Assembly (NCBI GenBank): GCA_900318565.1
Contig: ONLD01000018.1
Location: 1 to 33,364, forward strand
DNA: 33,364 bases
Origin: an uncultured Bacteroidales bacterium
GTDB taxonomy: Bacteria > Bacteroidota > Bacteroidia > Bacteroidales > UBA932
Direction: 5' to 3'
The translations under genes and the position numbers were made by a program. The notes under the pieces were generated by a model. The model saw only the letters and a program-made list of their open reading frames with translations, was not told where the DNA came from and searched no databases. This document shows, one piece after another, positions 9,025-17,012 of this stretch; the first letter of the stretch is position 1; each line of letters starts with the position of its first letter.

Positions 9025-10428
9025 TTAGAATTCAGCGTTTTTGGGTGTGCGAGGGAAGGGAATGACGTCGCGAATGTTCTGCATTCCGGTCACGAAGAGC
9101 AGCAGACGCTCGAATCCGAGGCCGAAACCGCTGTGCGGGCACGAACCGAAACGCCTTGTGTCGATGTACCACTCGAGGTTCCTGCGGCTCATTCCGAGCT
9201 CGTCTATGCGGGTCTCCAGCTTGGTAAGGTCGGCCTCGCGCTCGCTGCCGCCTATGATTTCACCGATCTTCGGGAAGAGTACGTCCATAGCGCGCACGGT
9301 CTTGCCGTCCTCGTTCTGCTTCATATAGAAGGCCTTGATATCCTTGGGATAGCCGGTCAGGATGACGGGCTTGCCGAAATGCTTCTCGACAAGGTACCTT
9401 TCGTGCTCGCTCTGCAGGTCGGCGCCCCAGAAGACAGGATACTCGAACTGTACGCCGTCTTTAGCGGCCTGCTCGAGGATGCGGATGCCTTCCGTGTATT
9501 CGAGACGCACAAACTCGGTGTAGATGACGCTGCGCAGGCGCTCGATGAGCTCGGGGTCGTAGCGGTCGTTGAGGAACTTGACGTCGTCGAAGCAGTTGTC
9601 AAGGGCGTAGCGCACAAGGTGCTTGATGAAGTCCTCGGCGAGGTCCATATTGTCCTTAAGGTCGTAGAAGGCCATTTCAGGCTCGATCATCCAGAATTCC
9701 GCGAGGTGGCGGGGGGTGTTGGAGTTCTCGGCCCTGAAGGTGGGTCCGAAGGTGTAGATCTCTCCGAGTGCCGTGGCGCCCAGCTCGCCTTCGAGCTGTC
9801 CGCTCACGGTAAGCGACGTCCTGCGGCCGAAGAAGTCTTTGCTGTAGTCAATTTCTCCCTTTTTGTTTTTCGGCAGGGGAGCGTTGAGGTCGAGGGTCGT
9901 CACCTGGAACATATTGCCGGCTCCCTCAGCATCAGAGGCTGTTATGAGCGGGGCGTTGAGGTACACGAAGCCCTTGGAGTGGAAGTACTCGTGGATTGCG
10001 AAGGCCATCTGGCTGCGAAGGCGGAGCACCGCACCGAAGGTGTTGGTGCGGGGGCGCATATGTGCTACCGTCCTGAGGTACTCGAAAGAAGTGTCTTTCT
10101 TCTGCAGGGGATAGCGCATAGGGTCGCTTTCGCCATAGACGGTTATCTCCGTGGCGCGGATTTCCACGGCCTGGCCGCTGCCCACGGATTCGACCAGATT
10201 GCCCCTGACGCCTATGCAGGCGCCGGTACTGATCTTTGCGAGCACCGCTTCCATCTCCGGATTCTTGTCCACCACTATCTGTATGTTCTTGATGGTGGAG
10301 CCGTCGTTGAGGGCGATGAATGCTATTTCTTTGTTGCCTCTCTTGGTCCTTACCCAACCTTTGGCAAGGACCTCTTCGCCTGCCTTCATATTCAGCAGGT
10401 CCTTCACTTTTGTGCGAATTATTTCCAT
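9025..10428 (-). CDS. asnS: Asparaginyl-tRNA synthetase
   Basis: This class IIb synthetase charges tRNA-Asn. I place the start at ATG 10428 ([12 protein letters not shown]), giving 467 residues, the usual AsnRS length. The 17 in-frame residues upstream would cover the terminator hairpin and look random. An OB-fold anticodon-binding domain (about 12-105) precedes the catalytic core, with motif 2 around [16 protein letters not shown] and motif 3 [10 protein letters not shown]. Its presence means asparagine is charged directly and not only by the transamidation route. A terminator hairpin ends 17 nt before the start and I find no -7 box in that gap, so expression may depend on readthrough or on a promoter inside exbD. 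Confidence 0.95.
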   Translation of the reverse strand: MEIIRTKVKDLLNMKAGEEVLAKGWVRTKRGNKEIAFIALNDGSTIKNIQIVVDKNPEMEAVLAKISTGACIGVRGNLVESVGSGQAVEIRATEITVYGESDPMRYPLQKKDTSFEYLRTVAHMRPRTNTFGAVLRLRSQMAFAIHEYFHSKGFVYLNAPLITASDAEGAGNMFQVTTLDLNAPLPKNKKGEIDYSKDFFGRRTSLTVSGQLEGELGATALGEIYTFGPTFRAENSNTPRHLAEFWMIEPEMAFYDLKDNMDLAEDFIKHLVRYALDNCFDDVKFLNDRYDPELIERLRSVIYTEFVRLEYTEGIRILEQAAKDGVQFEYPVFWGADLQSEHERYLVEKHFGKPVILTGYPKDIKAFYMKQNEDGKTVRAMDVLFPKIGEIIGGSEREADLTKLETRIDELGMSRRNLEWYIDTRRFGSCPHSGFGLGFERLLLFVTGMQNIRDVIPFPRTPKNAEF

Positions 10429-10444
10429 TTTCTGAGTATTCCTT

Positions 10445-10476
10445 AAAAAAGCAGCCGGCCTAATTGGTCGGCTGCT
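10445..10476 (-). terminator. Rho-independent terminator or attenuator between exbD and asnS
   Basis: On the minus strand an 11-bp stem with one A-C mismatch (AGCAGCCGACC with GGCCGGCTGCT, loop AATTA) is followed by six T. It lies 20 nt after the ExbD stop. A second copy of CAGCCGGCC directly after that stop (about 10485-10493) could pair with the same 3' arm without mismatch, so two alternative hairpins share one U-tract. Confidence 0.7.
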
Positions 10477-10496
10477 CATATTGCTTGGGCCGGCTG

Positions 10497-10967
10497 TTAT
10501 TTGCCGCCCTTTCGTGCAGAGTACATAATCTTAAGCGCGGAGCATCGTCTGAGCTCTTGCTTCACGTCGGTAATGATACCCATTCTGACGTCCTGGTCCG
10601 CCCTGATGCTTACCGTCATAAACTGGCGGTCGGCCTCGCTCTTGGACTCACGCTCGGCAGCCACGAAGTCGCGGATGTCGTCTGTGGTCTTGAAGGAGTC
10701 GTTAAGCTGGATACGGGCCTCCGTACCGTACATTGCCTGCAGTGACTTGATCGGAGTACCGATGTTGATGTAGGAGTTGAGATCCTTGCGCTCGAGCTTG
10801 ACAACCTCTGAAGCCTCGGGGATCTTGACAATCACCTTGTTTTCGGTCTCACGCATCTGTGTGGTCACCATAAAGAAGAACAGGAGCATAAACACGATAT
10901 CGGACAGAGAGCTGCTGGTCATCGCCGGCACCTCTTTTTTATTGTTGCTTCCTCCGAATTTTGACAT
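10497..10967 (-). CDS. ExbD/TolR-type biopolymer transport protein (distal copy)
   Basis: The 156-residue protein has a short cytoplasmic N-terminus, one transmembrane helix (about 22-38) carrying the ion-path aspartate ([14 protein letters not shown]), and a periplasmic ExbD-like domain ending in a basic tail. ExbD with ExbB forms the proton-driven inner-membrane motor that energises TonB-type transducers. It follows the other exbD by 17 nt and is the last gene of the exbB cluster, before a terminator hairpin. Paired exbD genes are common in Bacteroidota, and the two copies here differ markedly in their periplasmic parts. Confidence 0.88.
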   Translation of the reverse strand: MSKFGGSNNKKEVPAMTSSSLSDIVFMLLFFFMVTTQMRETENKVIVKIPEASEVVKLERKDLNSYINIGTPIKSLQAMYGTEARIQLNDSFKTTDDIRDFVAAERESKSEADRQFMTVSIRADQDVRMGIITDVKQELRRCSALKIMYSARKGGK

Positions 10968-10984
10968 AATTTTTTCCTCCTGTA

Positions 10985-11566
10985 TTATCTTCTGCGGCCT
11001 ACATCCTTAGGCTCTGCCTCGGAAATGAACTGAGGGATAGCCTTCTTCACGATTGCCTGTTCGTCCTCGGTCAGCAGTACGAAAGACTTGCCGTAGTTCT
11101 TCCTGGAGAAGTCTTCACGGATTTCGTTGACTGCCTTGACGAGTTCGTTCTGGACTGCAATGTAGGCCTGGTAACTGGTACCACGGTCATTCTGAAGGGA
11201 GATGACACCCTTGGAAACAGGGTACTCTCCGAAACCCTCGATGTTCTGGATCTCCTTTTCGGGGAGGTTCGGATCATTGGCGGGGTTGGTCAGAAATTCT
11301 TTGATCTTGTCTTTAAGCTGGCTGACGTCGATGGGCTCGCTACCGGCAAGGATTCTATCGGCCGAGTTGATCTTCACCTGGATGATGTTACGGCGATTGA
11401 CCTTCTGGTCCTCCACTTTCTGATTCTTGTCGGGCATAGGGGGCAGACGGCGGCTGAGACCGGTCTGGCTTCCCATAGTCGTGGTCATCAGGAAGTAGCA
11501 CAGCAGCAGGAACGCGATATCCGCGGTCGAGCTGGTGTTCATTGCTGGTACTTTCTTCTTGCCCAT
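10985..11566 (-). CDS. ExbD/TolR-type biopolymer transport protein (proximal copy)
   Basis: The 193-residue protein has the ExbD signature PAMNTSSTADIAFLLLCYFL in its single transmembrane helix (about 14-32), with the functional Asp in TADIAF. A longer periplasmic domain follows (about 55-185) with a charged insertion around PANDPNLPEKEIQ and an acidic/basic tail ending in GRRR. It starts 2 nt after the 4-TM gene stop. Likely role: subunit of the same ExbB motor as the distal exbD, perhaps as a heteromeric pair. Confidence 0.87.
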   Translation of the reverse strand: MGKKKVPAMNTSSTADIAFLLLCYFLMTTTMGSQTGLSRRLPPMPDKNQKVEDQKVNRRNIIQVKINSADRILAGSEPIDVSQLKDKIKEFLTNPANDPNLPEKEIQNIEGFGEYPVSKGVISLQNDRGTSYQAYIAVQNELVKAVNEIREDFSRKNYGKSFVLLTEDEQAIVKKAIPQFISEAEPKDVGRRR

Positions 11567-11568
11567 AA

Positions 11569-11997
11569 TTATTTCTTGCTAGCTATGGCCATACGAACCT
11601 CGCCGACGATGATGGCCACGATGGCGGCTCCGCCGACGATGTAGGTAAGATTAAGAATAGTGTCGGTCAGCTTCAATGTGCCGGCTGATACGGCGGGACC
11701 GTTGTATGCAACGGCGGGGTTGCCCTTCGCCAGAAGATAGGCGACAAGGCAAAGCGCTGCCACACCCACGAGAATGATGCCGATATTGACAAGGCTCTTG
11801 GGGTTGTTCTTGGCGCCCACGATAAGCCCGATGACAATCCAGCTGAAGACTGCCAGTCCGAGCATACAGTAGGTCCAATAGAGCAGTACGTCCACAGCGT
11901 TGTCTGCGAAATCCTTGGAGAATCCCCAGATCAGCAGACCCACGCTGACGACGATCAGCGCTATCATACACCACTTTATAATTTTATTAAGCTTCAT
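11569..11997 (-). CDS. Four-helix membrane protein of the ExbB/ExbD cluster, function unknown
   Basis: The 142-residue protein is almost entirely membrane segments at about 7-26, 36-62, 68-89 and 113-135, with a short basic C-terminus. I recognise no catalytic motif. It sits between exbB (21 nt upstream) and exbD (2 nt downstream). In Bacteroidales exbB clusters a small uncharacterised membrane protein often occupies this place, so it may be an accessory subunit or assembly factor of the proton channel. That role is inference from position only. Confidence 0.75.
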   Translation of the reverse strand: MKLNKIIKWCMIALIVVSVGLLIWGFSKDFADNAVDVLLYWTYCMLGLAVFSWIVIGLIVGAKNNPKSLVNIGIILVGVAALCLVAYLLAKGNPAVAYNGPAVSAGTLKLTDTILNLTYIVGGAAIVAIIVGEVRMAIASKK

Positions 11998-12018
11998 AAT
12001 CTAATACGGCTGAAACAA

Positions 12019-12816
12019 TTATTTCTTCTCGTTGTATTTGGTAAGAAGGTCGATAAGGCAGATGGAAGAATCTTCCATATCGATGGTCAGGCCGTCGATC
12101 TTGGCGAGGATGTAGTTGTAGAACACCTGGAGGATCATAGCGACGATCAGACCGCCGACGGTGGTGATGAGGGCCACCTTCATACCGCCAGCAACAACGT
12201 TAGGGGAAATATCACCGGCTGCCTGGATAGCATCGAAAGCGTTGATCATACCGATAACGGTTCCGAGGAATCCGAGTGACGGGGCAATGGCGATGAAGAG
12301 GGAAATCCAGCTGAGGCCGTTCTCCATCTCGCTCATCTGCACGGAGCCGTAGGAAACGACGGTTTTCTCGACCACATCGACACCCTGGTCGTAGCGGAGG
12401 AGTCCCTGGTAGAAGATGGAAGCCACGGGGCCGCGGGTCTCACGGCACACATCCTTTGCAGCTTCGACACCGCCTTCAGCAAGAGCCTTCTCGACTTTCT
12501 CGAGGAGCTTCTTGGTGTTGGACTTCGAGAACGTGAGGTAGAGGATACGCTCGATAGCGAGGGCGAGACCAATGATCAAGCAGATGATAATCAGGGACAT
12601 AAAGCCTGCACCACCTTCGATGAACTTGGTCTTGAGGGCCTGGTGGAGGGGAACTTCTTCGCCGGTACCGGCAAGAAGGTCCTGGGCGCTCATCTCAGCG
12701 GGAGCGGTAACGACTTCCTCAGATGCGGGAGCGGCCTGGCCGTCCTGTGCGGAAGCGGTGGAAGCAGCGAAGGTCATCAAGCCTGCGACTGCCAGAAAAA
12801 TGAAAAACTTTTTCAT
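12019..12816 (-). CDS. exbB: ExbB/TolQ/MotA-type proton channel protein with signal-peptide-like N-terminus
   Basis: The 265-residue protein begins with a cleavable-looking signal peptide (MKKFFIFLAVAGLMTFAAST, then ASAQ) and an acidic/Ala-rich linker, followed by the ExbB core. Transmembrane helices lie at about 72-92, 165-190 (SWISLFIAIAPSLGFLGTVI) and 205-230. GFLGTVIGMINAF and the following GGMKVALITTVGGLIVA form the conserved proton-path helices. It assembles as the oligomeric core around ExbD and drives TonB-dependent uptake. It is the first gene of exbB, 4-TM, exbD, exbD. The N-terminal periplasmic extension is a feature I associate with Bacteroidota ExbB proteins. Confidence 0.9.
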   Translation of the reverse strand: MKKFFIFLAVAGLMTFAASTASAQDGQAAPASEEVVTAPAEMSAQDLLAGTGEEVPLHQALKTKFIEGGAGFMSLIIICLIIGLALAIERILYLTFSKSNTKKLLEKVEKALAEGGVEAAKDVCRETRGPVASIFYQGLLRYDQGVDVVEKTVVSYGSVQMSEMENGLSWISLFIAIAPSLGFLGTVIGMINAFDAIQAAGDISPNVVAGGMKVALITTVGGLIVAMILQVFYNYILAKIDGLTIDMEDSSICLIDLLTKYNEKK

Positions 12817-12898
12817 AAATTTTAGAAGATGTATTAGTTATAAATTAATTTCCTACGAAATCGGTGCAATTTAGCAAAAAAAAATCATTATTCAATAC
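12817..12898 (-). promoter_or_regulatory. Probable promoter and leader region of exbB
   Basis: This 82-nt AT-rich gap between ansA and exbB is one of the longer gene-free stretches in the window. On the minus strand TAAATTGCACC (around 12863-12873) is one T short of the TAnnTTTG box and lies about 50 nt before the exbB ATG. A run of ten T follows the ansA stop but has no stem before it. Assignment is weak. Confidence 0.3.
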
Positions 12899-13936
12899 CT
12901 AAATTGACATTTCCCCTCGAAGATCTTTCTCCAATTGGGCTTTAACAGTCTCATTATCATCGCTATTGCCCATCAAAAAGAAAAGTTTTCCAAGTGCGCT
13001 CTCCGTGGTGATGTCTCTTCCGCACACGACGCCGGCGTTCTTGAGCGTGCGGCCGGTCGCATACAGGTCCATATTTACCAGTCCCCGCAGGCACTGGGTC
13101 ACATTGAGCAGAATCTTGCCCCTGCGGCTGGACTCCTTGACGATATCCAGGAACCAGTCGCGCGAAGGGGCGTTTCCGCAGCCGTACGTCTCTATTATGA
13201 CGGCGCGGGTCATCGGTCCCAGCAGGATGTCTTCCACGACCTGGCGGGTGATGCCGGGGTGCACTTTCAGTATCGAGACGCGCGTGTCCAGCCCGCAGCG
13301 GATACTGAACGGCCCGTCTCCCGGGCGGCGTATCAGGTCGCGGTTGTAGCGGATGTCTATGCCTGCCTGGGCGAGCGGCGGGAGGTTCGGGGAGCGGAAG
13401 GCCTCGAAGCCCGTGGCGTCCACTTTCGTGCTGCGGTTCCCCCTGAGCAGCAGGGAGTTGAAGTATATGCACACTTCGGGCACGGTGGGGCTTCCGTCGG
13501 CTTCCCTGGAACTTGCTATCTCCACTGCGGATATGAGATTCTCCTTGCCGTCGGTGCGCGGCCGGCCCACGGGCAGCTGGCTGCCGGTGAAGATCACGGG
13601 CTTGCCCAGGTTCTCCAACATAAAGCTCAACGCGGATGCGCTGTAGGCCATTGTGTCGGTGCCGTGGAGCACCACGAAGCCGTCGTAGGCGTCGTAGTTT
13701 TCGAGTATGATGCGGGCGAGTTTCTGCCACATCCCGGGCTCGATGTCGGACGAGTCAATCAGCGGGTCGAAGGTGTAGGAGTCGATTCGCAGTGCGAACT
13801 TGTGCAGCTCCGGCACTTCTTCCATCAGGCTGTTGAAGTCAAAGGGACGGAGGGCCTGGTTGCCCGGATCCTCCTTCATCCCAATCGTGCCCCCGGTGTA
13901 GATGAGGAGCACGGACGATTTGCTGCTAATGCTCAT
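12899..13936 (-). CDS. ansA: Type I (cytoplasmic) L-asparaginase
   Basis: The 345-residue enzyme hydrolyses asparagine to aspartate and ammonia. The first catalytic Thr is in YTGGTIGM (T14/T17). The second triad region is HGTDTM at 91-96, followed by AYSASALSFMLENLGKPVIF. SSDIEP (62-67) binds substrate. No signal peptide is present, which fits the low-affinity cytoplasmic type I rather than the exported type II. The start ATG overlaps the tatD stop (ATGA). The final ~15 residues are polar and no terminator hairpin follows. It is the last gene of the nudix-queA-dprA-tatD block. Confidence 0.9.
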   Translation of the reverse strand: MSISSKSSVLLIYTGGTIGMKEDPGNQALRPFDFNSLMEEVPELHKFALRIDSYTFDPLIDSSDIEPGMWQKLARIILENYDAYDGFVVLHGTDTMAYSASALSFMLENLGKPVIFTGSQLPVGRPRTDGKENLISAVEIASSREADGSPTVPEVCIYFNSLLLRGNRSTKVDATGFEAFRSPNLPPLAQAGIDIRYNRDLIRRPGDGPFSIRCGLDTRVSILKVHPGITRQVVEDILLGPMTRAVIIETYGCGNAPSRDWFLDIVKESSRRGKILLNVTQCLRGLVNMDLYATGRTLKNAGVVCGRDITTESALGKLFFLMGNSDDNETVKAQLEKDLRGEMSI

Positions 13937-14703
13937 ATTGCAAACAGTTTACGGGCGTTTTCGGTGGTGCGTGCGCTGACTTCCTCCACGCTCACTCCCT
14001 TCAACGAGGCGAGGCTGGCGGCAATCAGCGGTATGTTGGCGCTTTCGTTGCGCGTACCCCGCAGCGGCACGGGCGCGAGGTAGGGCGCGTCGGTCTCCAG
14101 GAGGATGCGCTCCAGCGGGATGCGGGCGATGTCGGAGGCGATGTGCGCGTTCTTGAATGTCAGCACGCCGCCTATCCCCACGTACCACTCGCCATAGCGC
14201 TGCATCCGGCTGAACACTTCCGCGCTGCCGCTGAAAGCGTGCAGGTTGCCGCGCAGGTGCATCCCCCGGCACTCTTCCATTACCTCGAACCAGTCTTCGG
14301 TAGCGTCGCGAAGGTGGATGTTGACGGGCAGATCCCAGTCCCGGGCAATCTCGAACTGGGCCTTCAGCGCCTCCTTCTGCAGGGCGGCGGTGTCGGCGGA
14401 ATAGTGGTAGTCCAGCCCTATCTCGCCTATGGCCACGGGCCCGCTGCTCCGCCAGGCGGCGAGGGCTCCGACTTCGTCCCGCCAGTGCTCGTCCACGTTG
14501 CCGGGGTATAGCCCCAGCATAGGGTAGAGCACGCCGGGATAGCGGCTGCACAGCTCATACATCGCGTCCCGCTCTTCCGAGCCGGTGTCGGCCTGCAGCA
14601 TCTTGAAGACGCCTTTCTCCTGCGCCCTGCGCACCACTGCGTCCTCTTCGCCCGCGAAGGCTTCGTCGCTGATGTGGGTATGCGTGTCGATAAATTCCAG
14701 CAT
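13933..14703 (-). CDS. tatD: TatD-family metal-dependent hydrolase (DNase-like)
   Basis: The 256-residue TIM-barrel hydrolase has the first metal site D6-T-H8-T-H10, then GLYPGN, EIGLDYHY, NIHLRDA and ETDAPYLAP, all typical of TatD. Family members are Mg-dependent 3'-5' exonucleases or deoxyribonucleases, also seen acting on other substrates. I use ATG 14703 (MLEFIDTHTH). A TTG 9 nt upstream lies inside the -7 box and its three added residues are not conserved in the family. The gene begins 11 nt past the dprA stop and overlaps ansA by 4 nt. Confidence 0.9.
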   Translation of the reverse strand: MLEFIDTHTHISDEAFAGEEDAVVRRAQEKGVFKMLQADTGSEERDAMYELCSRYPGVLYPMLGLYPGNVDEHWRDEVGALAAWRSSGPVAIGEIGLDYHYSADTAALQKEALKAQFEIARDWDLPVNIHLRDATEDWFEVMEECRGMHLRGNLHAFSGSAEVFSRMQRYGEWYVGIGGVLTFKNAHIASDIARIPLERILLETDAPYLAPVPLRGTRNESANIPLIAASLASLKGVSVEEVSARTTENARKLFAI

Positions 14704-14709
14704 AGAATG

Positions 14710-14717
14710 CAAAGTTA
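14710..14717 (-). promoter_or_regulatory. -7 box TAACTTTG of tatD, containing the dprA stop codon
   Basis: The minus-strand TAACTTTG ends 6 nt before the tatD ATG. Its first three bases TAA are the dprA stop codon. It predicts a (nearly) leaderless tatD-ansA transcript independent of dprA. No TTTG is visible at -33. Confidence 0.55.
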
Positions 14718-15872
14718 CATTTTTTTATTGTCAATGCAGCAGCGGCGCAGCAAATCCGTATATACGAAGCCGTCGCTTTCCAGCAGGCACACAGCGGCAG
14801 ACACTTCTCCGGCGGGAAGGCCCAGGTCCCGGCAGATTTCGTCCGGAGTGATGCCGCGGTGCTCCCGGATGTGCAGGGCGATGCGTATGGCGCCCTCCCG
14901 CACTCCTTCCGGGGACTCGGCGTATGCGTCCCGCAACTTGTCTTCGAGGGAGGCGGATTTCACGCGCCTGGAGGCGCCGAGGCCCATCTGGGCGCCCAGG
15001 GCGTCGATGTCGGCGATAGGCTCCGCCAGCTTCTCCGCAATGAGGCGGTTGCAGCCGGCCGAGCGCAGGTCGTCGATGCGTCCGGGAAGGCAGTACACTT
15101 CGCGTCCGTAGCCGGAGGCGAGGCGCGCAGTCATAGTGCCGCCTCCCTGAGCCTTGGATTCGGAGAGTATGGTTGCCTGCGAGATGCCTGCAATCAAGCG
15201 GTTGCGCCGCAGGAAATTGAAGGCCACGGGAGCCGTGCCGGGCGGGAAGTCCGTGACGAGGGCGCATCCGTCCGTATCCAGCAGCCGGGAGGCCGCGGTG
15301 CGGTGACGCCTCGGGTAGATGTCGTCTATACCCACGGGAAGCACGGCGACGGTGGGCAGGCCGAAGGCGAGGGCGGCGAGATGCGCGGTGATGTCCACGC
15401 CTATCGCGAATCCGCTGACAATCAGAGGCTTCCCCGGGGTGAGGGAGAGCGTGCGGACTATCTTCTCCGTCCACTCCTTTCCGTAGGGGGAGAGGTCCCG
15501 GGTCCCGACCACGGACACTGCGGGCCGCCCCCATAGCTCTTCGGGAGGAGTGCGGCTCCTGATATACAGGCCCACGGGGGCGTCCTCACATTCTTCCAGC
15601 AGGGGAGGGTAGCCGGGACTGCCTTTCAGAATGAAGGTGCATCCGAGGCCGCTCAGGGCCTGCAGCTCCCGCCGGGAGACTTCCAGTTCCGAATCGTTGA
15701 TGGATGCGCGAAACCTCGACCAGGGCCCGAAGGCCTCGTCGAGTTCGCTCTTTGACAGGGAAAATACGGCGCCGGGGGAGCCGAAACGCTCCAGAAGCCG
15801 CGACGCGCAGGCGGGCTCATAACCGAAAATGCGGTTAAGGGTAATCCCGCAAAGGATTTCATAGTTGTCCAT
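14715..15872 (-). CDS. dprA: DNA-processing protein DprA
   Basis: The 385-residue protein binds single-stranded DNA and loads RecA during natural transformation; it is also present in many species not known to be competent. Order of domains: N-terminal helix-hairpin-helix/SAM-like part (1-75), Rossmann fold with VVGTR at 121-125 and SGFAIGVD at 153-160, then FNFLRRNRLIAGIS and the GGGTM turn, and a C-terminal winged helix (about 300-375) with ITPDEICRDLGLPAGEVSAAVCLLE. Length is typical. It has its own -7 box 23 nt upstream. Confidence 0.92.
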   Translation of the reverse strand: MDNYEILCGITLNRIFGYEPACASRLLERFGSPGAVFSLSKSELDEAFGPWSRFRASINDSELEVSRRELQALSGLGCTFILKGSPGYPPLLEECEDAPVGLYIRSRTPPEELWGRPAVSVVGTRDLSPYGKEWTEKIVRTLSLTPGKPLIVSGFAIGVDITAHLAALAFGLPTVAVLPVGIDDIYPRRHRTAASRLLDTDGCALVTDFPPGTAPVAFNFLRRNRLIAGISQATILSESKAQGGGTMTARLASGYGREVYCLPGRIDDLRSAGCNRLIAEKLAEPIADIDALGAQMGLGASRRVKSASLEDKLRDAYAESPEGVREGAIRIALHIREHRGITPDEICRDLGLPAGEVSAAVCLLESDGFVYTDLLRRCCIDNKKM

Positions 15873-15895
15873 AACAGTTTTTCAATAGTTACGGA

Positions 15896-15903
15896 CAAAT
15901 ATA
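15896..15903 (-). promoter_or_regulatory. -7 box TATATTTG of dprA
   Basis: Perfect TAnnTTTG on the minus strand in the 38-nt gap between queA and dprA. It would start transcription about 16 nt before the dprA ATG. Confidence 0.5.
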
Positions 15904-15910
15904 GCAAAAA

Positions 15911-16960
15911 CTAGATAATCAGCAATGCGTCTCCGTAAGGTCCGAAGCGGTAGTCTTCCCGGAGAGCCGTCTGGTAGGCGTTCATCACCTTGTCGAAACC
16001 GCCGAAAGCCGCCTCCATCATAAGCATAGTGGAGCAAGGCAGGTGGAAATTCGACACGAACGCGTCGGCGATGCTGAACTCGTACGGAGGGAAGATGAAC
16101 TTGTTGGTCCAGATGTCGTTGGCGCTTATTTCGTTGTTGGTGGTCACGTAGGTCTCGAGGGCGCGGATTACGGTCACGCCGACGGCGCAGATTTTATGCC
16201 CGGCTCTCTTGGTGCTGTTGATTTCCTCGGCCGCCTCGGGGGTGATAATCATATGCTCGCTGTCCACCCTGTGCTTTGAAAGGTCTTCGACATCGACGCT
16301 GCGGAAGTGCCCGATTCCCATATGGACGGTGATGAAGGTCTTCTCCACGTCTTCCAGTATCATCCTGTTCATCAGCTCCCTGGAGAAGTGCAGGCCGGCT
16401 GCGGGAGCCGACACTGCGCCTTCCTTCGATGCAAAGATGGTCTGGAAGTTTTCGGCGTCTTCCGGGCTCACGTCTTCCTTGACCCACTCCGGAACGGGGG
16501 TCTTGCCGAGGGCGAAAAGCGACTCCTTGAATTCTTCATACGGACCGTCGTACAGGAAACGCAGGGTCCTGCCGCGGGAGGTGGTGTTGTCGATGACTTC
16601 CGCCACCATACTTTCGTCTTCCCCGAAATAGAGCTTGTTGCCTATACGTATCTTGCGGGCGGGCTCCACGATGACGTCCCACAGGCGCTGCTCCTTGTTG
16701 AGCTCGCGCAGAAGGAACACCATAATGTCGGCGCCGGTCTTCTCTTTCTTGCCGAAAAGCTTGGCCGGGAACACTTTGGTGTCGTTGAAGACGAATCGGT
16801 CGCCTTTTCCGAAATAATCGAGGATGTCTTTGAAAAGCCTGTGCTCTATTTCTCCGCTGTCCTTGTGCATAACCATCAGTTTACATTCGTCGCGCCAGCG
16901 GACGGGCTCCTTCGCAATCCGCTCCTGCGGAAGATCGAAGTTGAATTGGGAAAGTTTCAT
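15911..16960 (-). CDS. queA: S-adenosylmethionine:tRNA ribosyltransferase-isomerase QueA
   Basis: The 349-residue enzyme transfers and isomerises the ribosyl part of SAM onto preQ1 in tRNA to make epoxyqueuosine, the penultimate queuosine step. Family hallmarks are FDLPQERIAKEP at the N-terminus, VFNDTKVFPAKLFG, the EGAVSAPAAGLHFS motif, VHMGIGHFRSV and NFHLPCSTMLM near the C-terminus. Length is standard. Other queuosine genes are not in the window. It starts 52 nt after the Nudix gene, and the gap holds a 9-bp inverted repeat around a weak -7 box. Confidence 0.95.
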   Translation of the reverse strand: MKLSQFNFDLPQERIAKEPVRWRDECKLMVMHKDSGEIEHRLFKDILDYFGKGDRFVFNDTKVFPAKLFGKKEKTGADIMVFLLRELNKEQRLWDVIVEPARKIRIGNKLYFGEDESMVAEVIDNTTSRGRTLRFLYDGPYEEFKESLFALGKTPVPEWVKEDVSPEDAENFQTIFASKEGAVSAPAAGLHFSRELMNRMILEDVEKTFITVHMGIGHFRSVDVEDLSKHRVDSEHMIITPEAAEEINSTKRAGHKICAVGVTVIRALETYVTTNNEISANDIWTNKFIFPPYEFSIADAFVSNFHLPCSTMLMMEAAFGGFDKVMNAYQTALREDYRFGPYGDALLII

Positions 16961-16964
16961 CTAA

Positions 16965-16995
16965 TTCCGTATAAAGATACCTTATATATACGGAA
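16965..16995. repeat. 9-bp inverted repeat upstream of queA, overlapping a weak -7 box
   Basis: TTCCGTATA (16965-16973) and TATACGGAA (16987-16995) are perfect inverted arms around a 13-nt loop. The minus-strand TATCTTTA (16972-16979), a near-match to the -7 box, overlaps the arm. No T-run follows, so this is not an obvious terminator. It could be an operator or an mRNA hairpin. Confidence 0.45.
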
Positions 16996-17012
16996 AAGAG
17001 CGGAAAAAAGTT

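Noticed and set aside
8941-10446. 501-codon plus-strand frame opposite asnS
   Set aside because: It is the complement of a full AsnRS with motifs 2 and 3, and has no recognisable domain.
10429-10500. T-box leader for asnS
   Set aside because: No T-box consensus or specifier stem is visible, and T-boxes are not typical of this phylum.
9025-13936. Functional asparagine cluster of asnS and asparaginase
   Set aside because: They are separated by the exb operon and belong to different transcription units; proximity looks accidental.
12935-14083. 382-codon plus-strand frame opposite ansA/tatD
   Set aside because: Shadow of two well-recognised enzymes.
16961-17012. preQ1 riboswitch before queA
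   Set aside because: I looked for the short C-rich stem-loop followed by an A-rich tail and did not find it; the leader after the -7 box is also too short.
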